Positions 14,161 through 21,022 of a DNA stretch of 64,000 bases are shown here, piece by piece (positions within the stretch are counted from its first letter, which is position 1; each line of letters starts with the position of its first letter). The notes under the pieces were generated by a model. It was not told where the DNA came from. It did no database searches and saw only the letters and a program-made list of their open reading frames with translations. The stretch is from a virus. The stretch covers positions 1 through 64,000 of IMG/VR virus record IMGVR_UViG_3300033144_003384; one strand, given 5' to 3'. A program made the translations under genes and the position numbers.

Positions 14161-14757
14161 TCAGTGAACCCTGAAGCCGCCACGCTCGGTAGCAAGAATC
14201 AGCCACTTGATCCACTGACGCCAATGGTCGTTCCAACCATCGGCGTTCTCTTTGTCCATCGGCTCAGGCTTGTAGCCGTATTCCGAACCCACCTTGAACG
14301 GCAACTTGCCTTCGAAGGCGTCGTAGGCGTCCAAAGCAACGTTTATCTCTTCCGGCGTCACCAACCACCCGCTGTTATCACACAGCTTGTAAAGCTGGAT
14401 ACCGCCACCCTCGTAGCTCGCTAACGCCCTCTCTTGCGCTCTGCGGTACTCGGGCTGGTAGTCCTTGTCCTCGTGGTAGCGGTCGAAGTCCATGCTCTCT
14501 GGAGCCTCCGGGAATGCGGAATGGTCGGCCTCGGTGTTCACCATGCCGAACTCGTCCATAACCTCACGGACGATAGCCATACCCCAAATGTTCAATCTGA
14601 AGTACGTGTTGGCTTCCTCTTGCTTGGTGTTGAAGTCCTCCCACAATGCGTGGATTTCCTCCCTGGAAAGCTCTCCGGCCTGTTCCGCCGTCCACCAGAC
14701 GTCCGACGCCTTCTCAGTATCGGGGTCTCCTATTTCGTGGTTCATGTCGTAACCCAT
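14161..14757 (-). CDS. Conserved MGYDM-type hypothetical protein
   Basis: 198 residues from ATG 14757 behind AAAGGAGG. Acidic and helical, with [20 protein letters not shown] and [18 protein letters not shown]. Proteins opening with MGYDM and of this type occur in actinophages with no known role. A cassette of its own, between promoter 14780-14808 and a terminator. Confidence 0.7.
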   Translation of the reverse strand: MGYDMNHEIGDPDTEKASDVWWTAEQAGELSREEIHALWEDFNTKQEEANTYFRLNIWGMAIVREVMDEFGMVNTEADHSAFPEAPESMDFDRYHEDKDYQPEYRRAQERALASYEGGGIQLYKLCDNSGWLVTPEEINVALDAYDAFEGKLPFKVGSEYGYKPEPMDKENADGWNDHWRQWIKWLILATERGGFRVH

Positions 14758-14779
14758 TTACGACCTCCTTTCATGATTG

Positions 14780-14808
14780 ATCTTATCACATATCTCTAAA
14801 CTTGTCAA
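14780..14808 (-). promoter_or_regulatory. Promoter of the 14757 gene
   Basis: TTGACA (14808-14803), 17-bp spacer, TAAGAT (14785-14780). Confidence 0.85.
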
Positions 14809-14822
14809 GGGTAAAAGGGACA

Positions 14823-14842
14823 GGGCCCCCCGAAGGGGGCCC
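14823..14842 (-). terminator. Strong terminator of the 15441 operon
   Basis: On the - strand GGGCCCCC-TTCG-GGGGGCCC, an 8-bp stem with a UUCG tetraloop, then TGTCCCTTTT. Confidence 0.85.
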
Positions 14843-14863
14843 ATTTATCGGACTGATATAGGA

Positions 14864-15286
14864 TCAGCCAAACTTCACTGTGCCTTCCTGGTTGGCAACC
14901 CTCTCGCCGCCCAGAACCCACCGCCACTGCTCCCCCTCTTCGCCCAACATTTGGACGTAGCCTTGCATGTACGGTGATAGGGCATTCCAAAACTGGTCGT
15001 CGTCGCCAAACTTCTCGCCATTGAAGCAGACTACAGAGTAGCCGCCCCGATCGTTACGTTCAAGCTCATATCGCCAAGCCTCAAACAGTTCCTCGATATC
15101 GTCGGTGTCTACCCAGTTCTCGGCCACCCATGCGAACCAATGCCGCTGTGGCTGATCTTCGCCGTAGTACCCGCCGCCAGATTTGTTCCCGGTCTTGTCA
15201 AGGAGTTTCAGGGCAGCGACAGCGCCCGGAATGTTCTCATCGGCTATGAAAGCCGTGGCCTCCACCATGCTCATGCAATAACCCAT
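14864..15286 (-). CDS. Hypothetical protein
   Basis: 140 residues from ATG 15286, which shares a base with the TGA of the upstream membrane peptide. Trp- and Gly-rich, mostly helical (FIADENIPGAVAALKLLDK, then WFAWVAENWVDTDDIEELFE). Not recognised. Confidence 0.65.
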   Translation of the reverse strand: MGYCMSMVEATAFIADENIPGAVAALKLLDKTGNKSGGGYYGEDQPQRHWFAWVAENWVDTDDIEELFEAWRYELERNDRGGYSVVCFNGEKFGDDDQFWNALSPYMQGYVQMLGEEGEQWRWVLGGERVANQEGTVKFG

Positions 15287-15441
15287 CAGAATACCAATGA
15301 GCTGACGAACACCGTCAGGGCAGCCACTACGCCCACTATGGGGAGTAGGCAGCCCGGTATGCCGCAGCCAACGAATGGCTCGATGCAGCCGCCGTTCTCT
15401 TCTAGCAGTAGTTGTTCTCTGATTCTCTGCTCTCTGTCCAT
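15286..15441 (-). CDS. Small membrane protein
   Basis: 51 residues from ATG 15441 behind AAGGAAGAC. A charged helix (REQRIREQLLLEEN) and three cysteines precede a C-terminal membrane segment (PIVGVVAALTVFVSSLVF). Its stop overlaps the start of the next gene, so the two products are probably made together. Confidence 0.6.
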   Translation of the reverse strand: MDREQRIREQLLLEENGGCIEPFVGCGIPGCLLPIVGVVAALTVFVSSLVF

Positions 15442-15462
15442 GTCTTCCTTTCTGTCCATTAC

Positions 15463-15491
15463 ATCTTATCATGTGTAGGAGCGGGTGTCAA
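15463..15491 (-). promoter_or_regulatory. Promoter of the 15441 operon
   Basis: TTGACA (15491-15486), 17-bp spacer, TAAGAT (15468-15463). It overlaps the stop of the gene at 15488. Confidence 0.85.
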
Positions 15492-15754
15492 GCCTTCTCT
15501 GGATAATTGTTCATGCGCTCGGTAATCATCGTGTCGATGATCTCCCAGCCTCGCTCGGTGAGAATGTCTTGGACGCCTTTGTTCCAGTACCATGAATCGA
15601 GGATGTGTGTCTTGATTTCTTCAGACCATTCCGGCCAGCCCTCGTCTTCTTGGTACTGCTCGTAGAGGGATTCCACATCCCCCGGCGAGAAGACCGTGCC
15701 AGCCCCGTCGATTGCACGGATGATCGTATGGAGTTGGTCGTTCAGTGTGTTCAT
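15488..15754 (-). CDS. Hypothetical protein
   Basis: 88 residues from ATG 15754 (ATGA overlap). Acidic, Trp-rich and helical (VESLYEQYQEDEGWPEWSEE). Last gene of a seven-gene operon starting at 17112. Not recognised. Confidence 0.65.
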   Translation of the reverse strand: MNTLNDQLHTIIRAIDGAGTVFSPGDVESLYEQYQEDEGWPEWSEEIKTHILDSWYWNKGVQDILTERGWEIIDTMITERMNNYPEKA

Positions 15755-15870
15755 TTCGTTTTCACCTTTCCTTGGGCGATTGCCCGTCTAAGTTGGGGGC
15801 ACCTTCCGACGTGCTGTCCTAGTTGCGCTCCCCTGATTCGTTGCCCGCAGTAGCACTGGAACTCAGCCAT
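15751..15870 (-). CDS. 39-residue zinc-finger peptide
   Basis: From ATG 15870; overlaps both neighbours. CYCGQ, then HVGRC give a C-x-C...H-x3-C pattern that could hold one zinc, with a basic tail (GKVKTK). Possibly a nucleic-acid-binding peptide. Confidence 0.6.
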   Translation of the reverse strand: MAEFQCYCGQRIRGAQLGQHVGRCPQLRRAIAQGKVKTK

Positions 15871-16126
15871 CGTATCCGTCCTCCGCTTTGACCTCTTCAC
15901 GCTCGGTGACCATGATGGCCATTGCGTCCTCTGCGTTGATGACCCTGATGGGTTGGCGTGGGTAGTTGTGCCAGTCGGCATCGTTGTCCCAGACCTCCTG
16001 TGTCTCGGCTTCGTAGATGTCACGGAAGTCTTTGCCTTCGTTCTCGGTTGGGAACACGACCACCAGCGGTGCGTCCCCGCTTTGCTCGATGACCACGGCG
16101 TATTTGATGATGGGGATGTATGCCAT
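15863..16126 (-). CDS. Hypothetical protein
   Basis: 87 residues from ATG 16126, which shares a base with the stop of the upstream gene. Beta strands first (IPIIKYAVVIEQ, PLVVVFPTENEG), then an acidic region. Not recognised. Confidence 0.65.
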   Translation of the reverse strand: MAYIPIIKYAVVIEQSGDAPLVVVFPTENEGKDFRDIYEAETQEVWDNDADWHNYPRQPIRVINAEDAMAIMVTEREEVKAEDGYDG

Positions 16127-16395
16127 CAGAATGATCCTTCCGCAATAGCGTTCCTCTTGTCTTTGAGCATTTCCACGAAGTCGTCCCATTCCCAGCCGAT
16201 GCTTTCCATGTGCATATCGTGACCATCGTGGTCAACGAGGTACAGGTCGATGATGACGCCTTCGCCGGTCACGGACATCGTGACGGACTCACCGCTCTCG
16301 ACGTTGTCGTACACATAGGAGATATCGCCGTCGTGATTGACCTCAAGCACCCGTTGCTCTAGGTTCTCTTCTGGTGTCAGTAGCGTTTGCTTCAT
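16126..16395 (-). CDS. Hypothetical protein
   Basis: 89 residues from ATG 16395 (ATGA overlap with the gene upstream). Acidic, beta-rich (GESVTMSVTGEGVIIDLYLV), ending in a short helix. Not recognised. Confidence 0.65.
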   Translation of the reverse strand: MKQTLLTPEENLEQRVLEVNHDGDISYVYDNVESGESVTMSVTGEGVIIDLYLVDHDGHDMHMESIGWEWDDFVEMLKDKRNAIAEGSF

Positions 16396-16565
16396 GGTGT
16401 CCAGTCTCCTGACTTTGCTGCGTCAATCGTGACAATGACATCCTGAGCCTTGCGACGCTCATCGGCGCGGCTCCAATGTGTCTGGGTGTCCACGATCCAT
16501 TGCATCGCTGTCTCGATTGTCTCTAGGTCGTCGGAGTCAAGCCCAACGAATAGGATGTCGCTCAT
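16392..16565 (-). CDS. Small hypothetical protein
   Basis: 57 residues from ATG 16565, overlapping both neighbours by 4 bp. A predicted helix-rich acidic protein (DDLETIETAMQWIVDTQTHW). Not recognised. Confidence 0.6.
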   Translation of the reverse strand: MSDILFVGLDSDDLETIETAMQWIVDTQTHWSRADERRKAQDVIVTIDAAKSGDWTP

Positions 16566-16879
16566 GGTGTCTCCAATACGATTCGGTCGGGGAGGATTAC
16601 TCGCGTGATGATGTTGACGTAGTGCCAACCTAGAAGGACGTCGCCGCCTTCGCCGTTGACGTACTCGCACGTTTCCTCGTCGTGCTGTCCATCGGTGTAC
16701 TCGGGGTCGTCCTCGTCCATGATGCATTCGCAATATCCTTCGTCCATGACGGACACTAGGCGATTGTTCTTACACAGGTCGTTGACTCTTGGGTCGTTGT
16801 GGAAGATTTCGTCGGCGTCGTACGGGTTGAATCCGTGCGTGTCGATAAATGCGTCCACCGTGAGAATATCGTAGGTCAT
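16562..16879 (-). CDS. Cysteine-containing hypothetical protein
   Basis: 105 residues from ATG 16879. Very acidic, with CECIMDEDD, EETCEY and LCKNN as cysteine positions. ATGA overlaps on both sides. Not recognised. Confidence 0.65.
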   Translation of the reverse strand: MTYDILTVDAFIDTHGFNPYDADEIFHNDPRVNDLCKNNRLVSVMDEGYCECIMDEDDPEYTDGQHDEETCEYVNGEGGDVLLGWHYVNIITRVILPDRIVLETP

Positions 16880-17112
16880 TCTTCCACCCTTATGATTTGC
16901 GTGTCGTATCCCCAATGCTTGTCGCCAATGAAGATGGGGGCGTTGTTCTTGAAGTCGATTTCGGTGACGACCTCTGTTACGATCTGGCCACCGAATAGCG
17001 ACCATGTCACCGTGTCCCCAATTTCGTAGGGGCGTTGCGGTGCGGTGTAGTCGTATTCCCAAGTCGTTTCGTTGAGGGTGTGTCGTTCTGGTGCGTATGG
17101 GTCTTCTGCCAT
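16876..17112 (-). CDS. Hypothetical protein, first gene of a seven-gene operon
   Basis: 78 residues from ATG 17112 behind AAGGAGGCC. Beta-rich with an SH3-like look (YEIGDTVTWSLFGGQIVTEV, VTEIDFKNNAPIFIGDKHW). Not recognised with certainty. Confidence 0.65.
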   Translation of the reverse strand: MAEDPYAPERHTLNETTWEYDYTAPQRPYEIGDTVTWSLFGGQIVTEVVTEIDFKNNAPIFIGDKHWGYDTQIIRVEE

Positions 17113-17133
17113 TTCGGCCTCCTTATGCTTATC

Positions 17134-17162
17134 AGTATATAGGATGGGGGAGGGTATGTCAA
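17134..17162 (-). promoter_or_regulatory. Promoter of the 17112 operon
   Basis: TTGACA (17162-17157), 17-bp spacer, TATACT (17139-17134). The -10 and leader share an 18-bp block (17119-17136) with the promoter at 19817. Confidence 0.88.
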
Positions 17163-17171
17163 GGATTATCT

Positions 17172-17444
17172 TTACTGTTTGTGGCCGCTGACGAATATCG
17201 TAGGTATCGCACGGGACACGGGGTCAACGATCACCACAAGCCTCGTATCTTGACCGTGGTACTTCCATTGATGCGGATGCAGCTTGCTGGCGTAGGTCAT
17301 CGAGGGGTTCCGAAGAGCGTCCCTGATTATCCTTACCGCCTCATCGACGGTCTTAGCAAACCCGCGCTCGGGGTTAAGGGCAGCGTTCAAAGCGTGCCTC
17401 GTAATCCGATAGTTCTCGGGATGCCGAGGGGGGAGGTTGTTCAT
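17172..17444 (-). CDS. Hypothetical protein
   Basis: 90 residues from ATG 17444. The pattern YRITRHALNAALNPERGFAK, then VRIIRDALRNPS, then DTRLVVIVDPVSRAIPTIFV resembles small RelE/BrnT-like or DUF4258-type toxin folds, but the match is weak. Ends the operon from 17948. Confidence 0.55.
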   Translation of the reverse strand: MNNLPPRHPENYRITRHALNAALNPERGFAKTVDEAVRIIRDALRNPSMTYASKLHPHQWKYHGQDTRLVVIVDPVSRAIPTIFVSGHKQ

Positions 17445-17448
17445 CCAA

Positions 17449-17592
17449 TTATCCTTTCAGGTATGAAACGATGCGGATAACCACATATGCGATTCCGCAC
17501 CATAGGCCGAGGCCGACAATCACCTGACCGATTAGGTGGTGCCGCGGGATGCCGAGGTGTGATCGTTGTCGGTACTCGTGGCGTCCCGCCAT
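17449..17592 (-). CDS. Small membrane protein
   Basis: 47 residues from ATG 17592, sharing a base with the upstream TGA. A basic N-terminus (GRHEYRQRSHLGIPRHH) precedes one membrane helix (VIVGLGLWCGIAYVVIRIVS). Confidence 0.6.
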   Translation of the reverse strand: MAGRHEYRQRSHLGIPRHHLIGQVIVGLGLWCGIAYVVIRIVSYLKG

Positions 17593-17948
17593 CAGTATCC
17601 GATCCTTTCTCCGAGGTCGAAAACACGTTGCATTAACGCACCCCAACCGCAGTAGTAGTGGGCGGCGGTGAACCGCTTGGTTTTGGGGTAGTAGGTGATG
17701 GTGGCGTACGCTTCGTCGGTACGCATATCGCCCTCACCAGGATTCAGCTCATAGGGCTGGTCGAGGTTGATCCCGCACGAACCGCACGGAATATCGCCCG
17801 CCACGCTCAATGGCATGTGAATCATCAGGGACTTGCGGAACCGCTTGGTTCCCTCCCTGATGGCGTCGAAGCTGTCAGCCTCGTGGTATGCCTTGGCTCC
17901 ATGTTCCCATGGTCGCCGGAAGGCTGGTTTGGAAGTGGTAGTAGTCAC
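17592..17948 (-). CDS. Hypothetical protein with CGSCG
   Basis: 118 residues from ATG 17948 behind GAAAGGAGC. PCGSCG near residue 55 and a later Cys suggest a metal or redox site; the rest is mixed (AYATITYYPKTKRFTAAHYY). Not recognised. Confidence 0.65.
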   Translation of the reverse strand: MTTTTSKPAFRRPWEHGAKAYHEADSFDAIREGTKRFRKSLMIHMPLSVAGDIPCGSCGINLDQPYELNPGEGDMRTDEAYATITYYPKTKRFTAAHYYCGWGALMQRVFDLGERIGY

Positions 17949-17983
17949 TTTGCTCCTTTCAGGCTTGTTGACTTACTCCTTAT

Positions 17984-18012
17984 AGTATGCCATACCCCCG
18001 ACAGCTTGTCAA
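17984..18012 (-). promoter_or_regulatory. Promoter of the 17948 operon
   Basis: TTGACA (18012-18007), 17-bp spacer, CATACT (17989-17984). Confidence 0.85.
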
Positions 18013-18036
18013 GAGATATTTCGGATTGTTTTGTTC

Positions 18037-18065
18037 CGAACATACGTTCGACGAACACCCGTTCG
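18037..18065 (+). promoter_or_regulatory. Two tandem LexA (SOS) boxes
   Basis: CGAACATACGTTCG (18037-18050) fits the Gram-positive/actinobacterial SOS consensus CGAAC-RNRY-GTTCG perfectly; CGAACACCCGTTCG (18052-18065) differs at one inner base. They lie 33 bp upstream of the zinc-ribbon gene, so that gene should be induced by DNA damage through host LexA. Confidence 0.8.
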
Positions 18066-18097
18066 ATTACCGTCAGCCAATCACCCGAGGAGAGAAC

Positions 18098-18247
18098 ATG
18101 GCCTGCACTTACTGCGGCACAGACTTCGAAGAAGCGGGACTGGAGGAGTGTCCCAACTGCGATCCGCCGGAGGAAGCTCTTCCCCTCGTTGAGCCCCGAA
18201 TTTCTTCAGATTTGGCGGGGCTTGCCAGGTGGACTCGTGGTTGTTGA
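18098..18247 (+). CDS. Zinc-ribbon peptide under SOS control
   Basis: 49 residues from ATG 18098 behind GAGGAGAG; longer starts would run through the LexA boxes. CTYCG and CPNC make a rubredoxin-type zinc knuckle, and the C-terminus is unremarkable. With two LexA boxes upstream, a role in sensing or exploiting host DNA damage is plausible. No clear -10/-35 pair was found. Confidence 0.65.
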   Translation: MACTYCGTDFEEAGLEECPNCDPPEEALPLVEPRISSDLAGLARWTRGC

Positions 18248-18313
18248 GCTGGGAACATGGCTCTTCCTCGGGTGGGTGTTTTATAGGGTCAGTAAGTCCC
18301 GGCAGTACAGGTA

Positions 18314-18342
18314 AACCCCCGCATCACTCGGATACGGGGGTT
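18314..18342. terminator. Bidirectional hairpin terminator
   Basis: AACCCCCG (18314-18321) pairs with CGGGGGTT (18335-18342). It separates the convergent genes ending at 18247 and 18354. Confidence 0.75.
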
Positions 18343-18353
18343 GCTCCTTCGGC

Positions 18354-18557
18354 TCACTTGATAACGGTGAATCCGTCGATTCCAACCAACATGATGAGGT
18401 TCGATCCGTCATCCCACTTGACTCCCACTTGCTGCGGGTCGCCATATCGGGATTCGGCTCCGACGTAGTTGACTACGCCTTCATCGCCGGATTTCAGGTG
18501 GGTGTAGGCATCGTCCGTGTAGTCCAGACGAACCCTTTGCTCTTTCCTGTAGGTCAT
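18354..18557 (-). CDS. DUF4314-like small protein
   Basis: 67 residues from ATG 18557 behind AAGGAG. VRLDYTDDAYTHLKSGDEGV, then GVKWDDGSNLIMLVGIDGF match the DUF4314 pattern, a short SH3-like barrel found in phages and mobile elements. Function unknown. Last gene of the operon from 19781. Confidence 0.8.
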   Translation of the reverse strand: MTYRKEQRVRLDYTDDAYTHLKSGDEGVVNYVGAESRYGDPQQVGVKWDDGSNLIMLVGIDGFTVIK

Positions 18558-18739
18558 TTATTCTCTCCTTCGCAATAGACGTATGCCCAATTGAAGTCGT
18601 AAAGCTCGTCAATGTCCTGCTGGTCAAGGAGGTCCGACATGGCTTCCTCAACCACGACTGCTGCCTTGTCCGCCCCTTCGTCGCATTCCATAACGACAGT
18701 TACCTTCACCGTCTTCATTTCGCTCTTTGTGGTCCTCAT
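18554..18739 (-). CDS. Small hypothetical protein
   Basis: 61 residues from ATG 18739; ATG 18718 is an alternative. One strand (MKTVKVTVVMECDEG) then helices. Coupled to DUF4314 gene by ATGA. Not recognised. Confidence 0.6.
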   Translation of the reverse strand: MRTTKSEMKTVKVTVVMECDEGADKAAVVVEEAMSDLLDQQDIDELYDFNWAYVYCEGENK

Positions 18740-18740
18740 T

Positions 18741-19100
18741 TCACTCCTTGTAGTTGTCGTCGTCGGTGACACCGGAAGCTCCTATGAGGTTCAGGCTGTC
18801 GTATGCGTCGCTCGGGTCGTCGCCCCAAGTCATGCCGCCGGTCAGATAGTACCATCTGCCGTCGAAACGCATCTGCACAACGTCACGCCGATCGCCGGAA
18901 ACGATGTCCCAAGCTTCGACCAAGTATGCCCGTATCTCCGCAATGGCTCCTATGTCCGTGTCTTTGTCCTCCATCACCCACGGTGCGTAATCGTCCACTA
19001 GGTCCAAAAGCTTGTCTGAATCCAACGTGTCGATCCTGTCCGGTACCGTGGATGGGTCTTGGGGGACCGCTGCGGCAACGAGGATTAGGTCAGCGCCCAT
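18741..19100 (-). CDS. MGADL-type hypothetical protein
   Basis: 119 residues from ATG 19100. MGADLILVAAAVPQ opening and GGMTWGDDPSDAYDSLNLIG near the end recall small proteins of actinophages and host genomes of unknown role. It overlaps the upstream gene by 11 bp. Confidence 0.7.
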   Translation of the reverse strand: MGADLILVAAAVPQDPSTVPDRIDTLDSDKLLDLVDDYAPWVMEDKDTDIGAIAEIRAYLVEAWDIVSGDRRDVVQMRFDGRWYYLTGGMTWGDDPSDAYDSLNLIGASGVTDDDNYKE

Positions 19101-19395
19101 ACTGAATCTCCGCAATGATGTCGCCGTACAGTCGGTTGCTGTCGGCCCACGCCATTTCACCCTTGAAGGTCTTGGCGCGCCGGTATGACTGTCCGGTTGG
19201 GTTGTCGGTGGCGGTGACCTTGTAGGCACCGTTCGTCCATGCCCACGGCTTTCCGTCAGCATCGTTTAGTCCTATCTCTACTAGGTCGGCAACCTGCTCG
19301 GTGATTGTTACGTCACGTTGATCGGCTGCCCACCTATCAGAAACAACGCGCTGCTGTCGTGCAACGCGCCATTCCTGGATTTCGTATTTCGGCAT
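19090..19395 (-). CDS. Hypothetical protein
   Basis: 101 residues from ATG 19395, sharing a base with the upstream stop. Beta-rich (YEIQEWRVARQQRVVSD, KVTATDNPTGQSYRRAKTF). Not recognised. Confidence 0.65.
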   Translation of the reverse strand: MPKYEIQEWRVARQQRVVSDRWAADQRDVTITEQVADLVEIGLNDADGKPWAWTNGAYKVTATDNPTGQSYRRAKTFKGEMAWADSNRLYGDIIAEIQYGR

Positions 19396-19781
19396 CACTC
19401 TCCTTTGGTAATCCGTATCGCCGTGTATGGCGTGCGGGTGATCGCGGCTTCGACTTCGACTGCATCCTCGTGGATGAGTCCAACCTCTACGGCTGCGTCG
19501 AATGCTTTGTGGTTGACGGCGACCTTTGTCACTCTGTCAAAAACGTCTGCGGTGAGGAACACTCGTAGCCTGTCGGCGTTGATTGTCCGTCGGTCTGCGT
19601 CGATCCTTGTCACCAAGGTTCCGTCGGGAAGCTCTACGGATACGTCTAGCGCCTTGAAGGCGTCCTCGGCGTCCTTGAGCATTTCCTTGACGTTGGCCAA
19701 GGCGGTGCGTGCATCTAGTACACGCTGGGCAGCGACCAAGCCCTCTTGGGCTTCTCGGTCGATGTTTAGGGGTAGTGCCAT
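19395..19781 (-). CDS. Hypothetical helical protein, first gene of operon
   Basis: 128 residues from ATG 19781 behind AAAAGGAGAA. A long helix (AQRVLDARTALANVKEMLKD) is followed by alpha/beta sequence (VSVELPDGTLVTRIDADRR). Similar helix-plus-domain proteins occur in phages near recombination genes. Not assigned. Confidence 0.65.
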   Translation of the reverse strand: MALPLNIDREAQEGLVAAQRVLDARTALANVKEMLKDAEDAFKALDVSVELPDGTLVTRIDADRRTINADRLRVFLTADVFDRVTKVAVNHKAFDAAVEVGLIHEDAVEVEAAITRTPYTAIRITKGE

Positions 19782-19816
19782 TGGGTTCTCCTTTTGTTGC
19801 ACTCCTTATGCTTATC

Positions 19817-19845
19817 AGTGTATAAGGTCGGCGCTCTCTTGTCAA
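19817..19845 (-). promoter_or_regulatory. Promoter of the 19781 operon
   Basis: TTGACA (19845-19840), 17-bp spacer, TACACT (19822-19817). The adjoining leader repeats 18 bp of the 17134 promoter. Confidence 0.85.
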
Positions 19846-19868
19846 GTCATTTATCTGAAAAGAATCAC

Positions 19869-19897
19869 TTGACATACTGTCCCCAATAGTGTATAAT
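19869..19897 (+). promoter_or_regulatory. Promoter of the 19904 gene
   Basis: TTGACA (19869-19874), 17-bp spacer, TATAAT (19892-19897), a full consensus. ATG 19904 is 6 nt downstream, so the mRNA should be leaderless. Confidence 0.92.
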
Positions 19898-19903
19898 AGA
19901 GGT

Positions 19904-20254
19904 ATGAGAACAAGAACAGAAACGCCCCAAATTGGAGCGACCATCAAAGACAAACGGTGGCACTTCATCCCCGAAGGTAAGTGGCTCTGGTCTTACTGCG
20001 GCCTGCGCCTAACCGACGAACCGCACCTAAACAAGCTACTCGACCACCTAGCCCCAAGCTGGGACACCACGATGAACGCTTGTGATGAGTGCCTTCAGGC
20101 TCACAAAGACTGGCTGGAAAGCCCGACCGAATACGAACAAGAGAGAAAGTGGGCGAACAACCATATGGCATCCATCATGGGAACCCCAGCGCCAAGCTTC
20201 GATGACTTCGGGGATTGGCTTCAGTACGACGACGAGGACGAGGAAGCTGCGTGA
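19904..20254 (+). CDS. Hypothetical protein, leaderless
   Basis: 116 residues from ATG 19904. Two cysteines (SYCGL, NACDECLQAHKDW) and a very acidic C-terminus (YDDEDEEAA). KRWHFIPEGKWLWSYCGLRL suggests a small beta domain. Single gene between consensus promoter and terminator. Not recognised. Confidence 0.65.
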   Translation: MRTRTETPQIGATIKDKRWHFIPEGKWLWSYCGLRLTDEPHLNKLLDHLAPSWDTTMNACDECLQAHKDWLESPTEYEQERKWANNHMASIMGTPAPSFDDFGDWLQYDDEDEEAA

Positions 20255-20267
20255 CAAAAGGAGATTT

Positions 20268-20295
20268 GGCCCCCTGCTCCGGCGGGGGGCTTTTC
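20268..20295 (+). terminator. Terminator of the 19904 gene
   Basis: GGCCCCC and GGGGGGC pair around TGCTCCGGC, then TTTTCC. Confidence 0.75.
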
Positions 20296-20330
20296 CTGTG
20301 CCGCCGGGACTGTTGGAGTACACTGAAGGC

Positions 20331-20555
20331 ATGAAGTACAAGAAGTGCGACGACTGCACGAGATATGTCCCCGCCTCCCAGGTAGCCCCGATCGGGGCAC
20401 TCCTTCGGTGCGATGAATGCACTGATTTCGAGACGATGACAAGGCTTCTCCCCCGCCAACCGGAGGAAACGTGGGTCGAGATGTGGGACCACGAAAACCC
20501 TTTCAGCCCATACGATGATGGCCGTGGGTATTACGCTCCAGTATATGTGGCGTAG
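20331..20555 (+). CDS. Zinc-ribbon protein, probably leaderless
   Basis: 74 residues from ATG 20331, 6 nt after TACACT (20319-20324); the -35 is poor. CDDC (about 7-10) and CDEC (about 27-30) form a zinc ribbon; the second half is acidic and aromatic. Resembles other small CxxC proteins of this window. Confidence 0.65.
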   Translation: MKYKKCDDCTRYVPASQVAPIGALLRCDECTDFETMTRLLPRQPEETWVEMWDHENPFSPYDDGRGYYAPVYVA

Positions 20556-20578
20556 CCGGGGCTAATTGGGCACAAAAG

Positions 20579-20604
20579 AAAGGCCGCCCGCTAAGGCGAC
20601 CCTT
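20579..20604 (-). terminator. Terminator of the RNA operon
   Basis: On the - strand AAGGGTCGCC and GGGCGGCCTT pair around TTAGC, followed by TCTTTTGT. It lies 48 bp past the tmRNA-like 3' end. Confidence 0.65.
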
Positions 20605-20651
20605 CTCGTTTTGCTCTGACCCGTTTTGCTCCAGTTGGAGTGGGTACTGGC

Positions 20652-20731
20652 TGGTGGAGCTGGCGGGAATCGAACCCGCTTCCAGACATTTGCACTTCGG
20701 CATTTCAGTCTGTCGAAACCATTACAGCCCC
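20652..20731 (-). ncRNA. tmRNA-like RNA lacking the mRNA-like domain
   Basis: Read on the - strand, the 5' end GGGGCTG pairs with CAGCTCC before an encoded ACCA; the third pair is G-U, the alanine identity element shared by tRNA-Ala and tmRNA. TGGTTTCGACAG follows the acceptor strand exactly as in tmRNA, in place of a D-arm. CAGAC and GTCTG form the helix-2 equivalent, and GCGGG-TTCGATT-CCCGC is a perfect T-arm. In tmRNA about 270 nt with the tag frame and pseudoknots sit between the two helix-2 strands; here only 20 nt do (about 20681-20711). The RNA could be aminoacylated but cannot encode a tag. Confidence 0.75.
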
Positions 20732-20732
20732 T

Positions 20733-20812
20733 TGGTGCCAACCTGCGGAATTGAACCGCAGCCCCTTTCCCGATATCACTCGGGGGTTACCTTGGGTGTT
20801 TATCCCGTTGGC
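20733..20812 (-). tRNA. tRNA-like element, anticodon unclear
   Basis: GCCAAC (5') pairs with GTTGGC (3'), followed by encoded ACCA; TGCGG-TTCAATT-CCGCA is a perfect T-arm. The D-arm cannot be drawn, position 8 is G, and the anticodon-like arm CCCGA/TCGGG has a 6-nt loop GTGATA. It is therefore a degenerate tRNA or a tRNA-like structure. It lies just upstream of the tmRNA-like RNA in the same transcript. Confidence 0.5.
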
Positions 20813-21016
20813 ATGGTAGTTGCTCGATCCCCCTCCGGAGAGTGGGGGCAGTAGGGAGGCTATCCGCGTCTTACCTTTTCAGCAGGGCTCGTATTAGGTT
20901 TCCCCGCGCAGTCCCCGTTGGGGGCGATGCGGGTTTCGCTGCCGGAGGTTCACTCCCGTCCCCACACTCAGGGTGGGGATCGAACTGTCACTATTCAGTT
21001 GTCAAGGTGCTTTACT
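20813..21016 (-). ncRNA. Structured non-coding leader of the RNA operon
   Basis: No gene fits here. The transcript can form CCCCAC/GTGGGG (near 20962-20985), a nested helix CCCGC...GCGGG enclosing GCCCCC/GGGGAC (20899-20930), and CCCCC/GGGGG (20829-20848). Identity unknown; it could be a further RNA product or processing signals. Confidence 0.45.
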
Positions 21017-21022
21017 ACCTAT

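Noticed and set aside
20652-20731. A normal tRNA-Ala gene
   Set aside because: A D-arm and a 7-nt anticodon loop cannot be drawn; the sequence after the acceptor strand is the tmRNA signature instead.
20813-21016. A third tRNA or a group I intron
   Set aside because: Strong hairpins are present, but no T-arm with acceptor or conserved intron core (P7) could be recognised.
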